From Holothuria scabra (Eukaryota; Echinodermata; Holothuroidea; Aspidochirotida; Holothuriidae), in assembly GCA_037179385.1 (NCBI GenBank), contig CM074189.1:21277020-21341019 (forward strand): a stretch of DNA of 64,000 bases, read 5' to 3'. Under the pieces are notes generated by a model, which did not search any database, had not been told where the DNA came from, and was given only the letters and a program-made list of their open reading frames with translations. Position 1 is the first letter of the stretch; every line of letters starts with the position of its first letter. Shown here piece after piece: positions 63,710-64,000 of this stretch. The translations under genes were made by a program, and so were the position numbers.

Positions 63710-64000
63710 AGAAAGAAAGGACAAAAAGTACACATTTTGACAATCATGATAAATGAGGTTGGGGGTTGCATGGTTTGAGGATGGTGCAGGGAGGGTTGGG
63801 GAAGGGGTAAGCTACAGAGATTTATAGGCAATTGGTGTCTATTGCACAATTGTTGTTCTTTAAGTTTAAAAATGCCTTATACTGTCAAACTTCAGTTTTC
63901 TAATTTTTTATTGCATCTATTATTCCTCTCTGGTTTCTAAGGAAATTTTAACAGCTGCTGATGAGGATGGCTAATTGTTATAAAGGTCCATGCTTCCTAC
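63710..64000. other. Intron upstream of exon 1
   Basis: No further EGF exon is visible before the window edge. Confidence 0.45.

Overview
The window is animal nuclear DNA: a long multi-exon gene with GT/AG introns, modular extracellular domains, and AT-rich introns full of retrotransposon pieces and short inverted-repeat elements. The domain set and the repeats (DIRS, LINE, tRNA-derived SINE, hAT-, piggyBac- and Tc1-like miniature elements) suggest a marine invertebrate deuterostome, perhaps an echinoderm. That placement is inference, and no species marker was recognised. I see no bacterial genes, CRISPR array or rRNA.

The main content, 16.7 kb to the right edge on the minus strand, is one secreted-protein gene of the kielin/chordin-like (KCP) / crossveinless-2 (BMPER) family. 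I mapped 35 coding exons by translation, GT/AG junctions and phase. Their lengths sum to 4,910 nt and keep one frame to a TGA at 16736-16734, giving about 1,635 residues in the window. Order from the N-terminal side: five EGF repeats, one Ig domain split over two exons, three EGF-like repeats, two calcium-binding EGF repeats, fourteen von Willebrand C (VWC) modules (the first incomplete), a VWD domain with a GDPH motif, a C8 domain and a TIL domain. The VWC-VWD-C8-TIL end is the known KCP/BMPER layout. The EGF and Ig array in front of it is not part of the vertebrate proteins. The signal peptide and any further N-terminal exons lie beyond 64000.

The left 16.7 kb is mostly repeats. Positions 1-714 hold two tandem 355-bp units, each with a piggyBac-like miniature element. 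Two minus-strand exons (3179-3113 and 1781-1644) encode the start of an unrecognised secreted protein that leaves the window to the left. From about 4.1 to 9.2 kb lies a DIRS-like tyrosine-recombinase retrotransposon: its gag-like and recombinase frames are open, and its reverse transcriptase/RNase H frame is broken. Then come foldback elements, a LINE remnant (12.88-13.5 kb) and the 3' UTR region of the KCP-like gene.

The introns carry two further LINE pieces (25.2-25.7 and 36.65-37.23 kb), a 5'-truncated LINE with a long open frame (31.5-33.6 kb), a tRNA-derived SINE family, several foldback families with matching copies, and tandem arrays. The most notable array is at 22.19-23.23 kb: its roughly 145-bp unit repeatedly carries the direct-repeat-1 nuclear-receptor site AGGTCAAAGGTCA.
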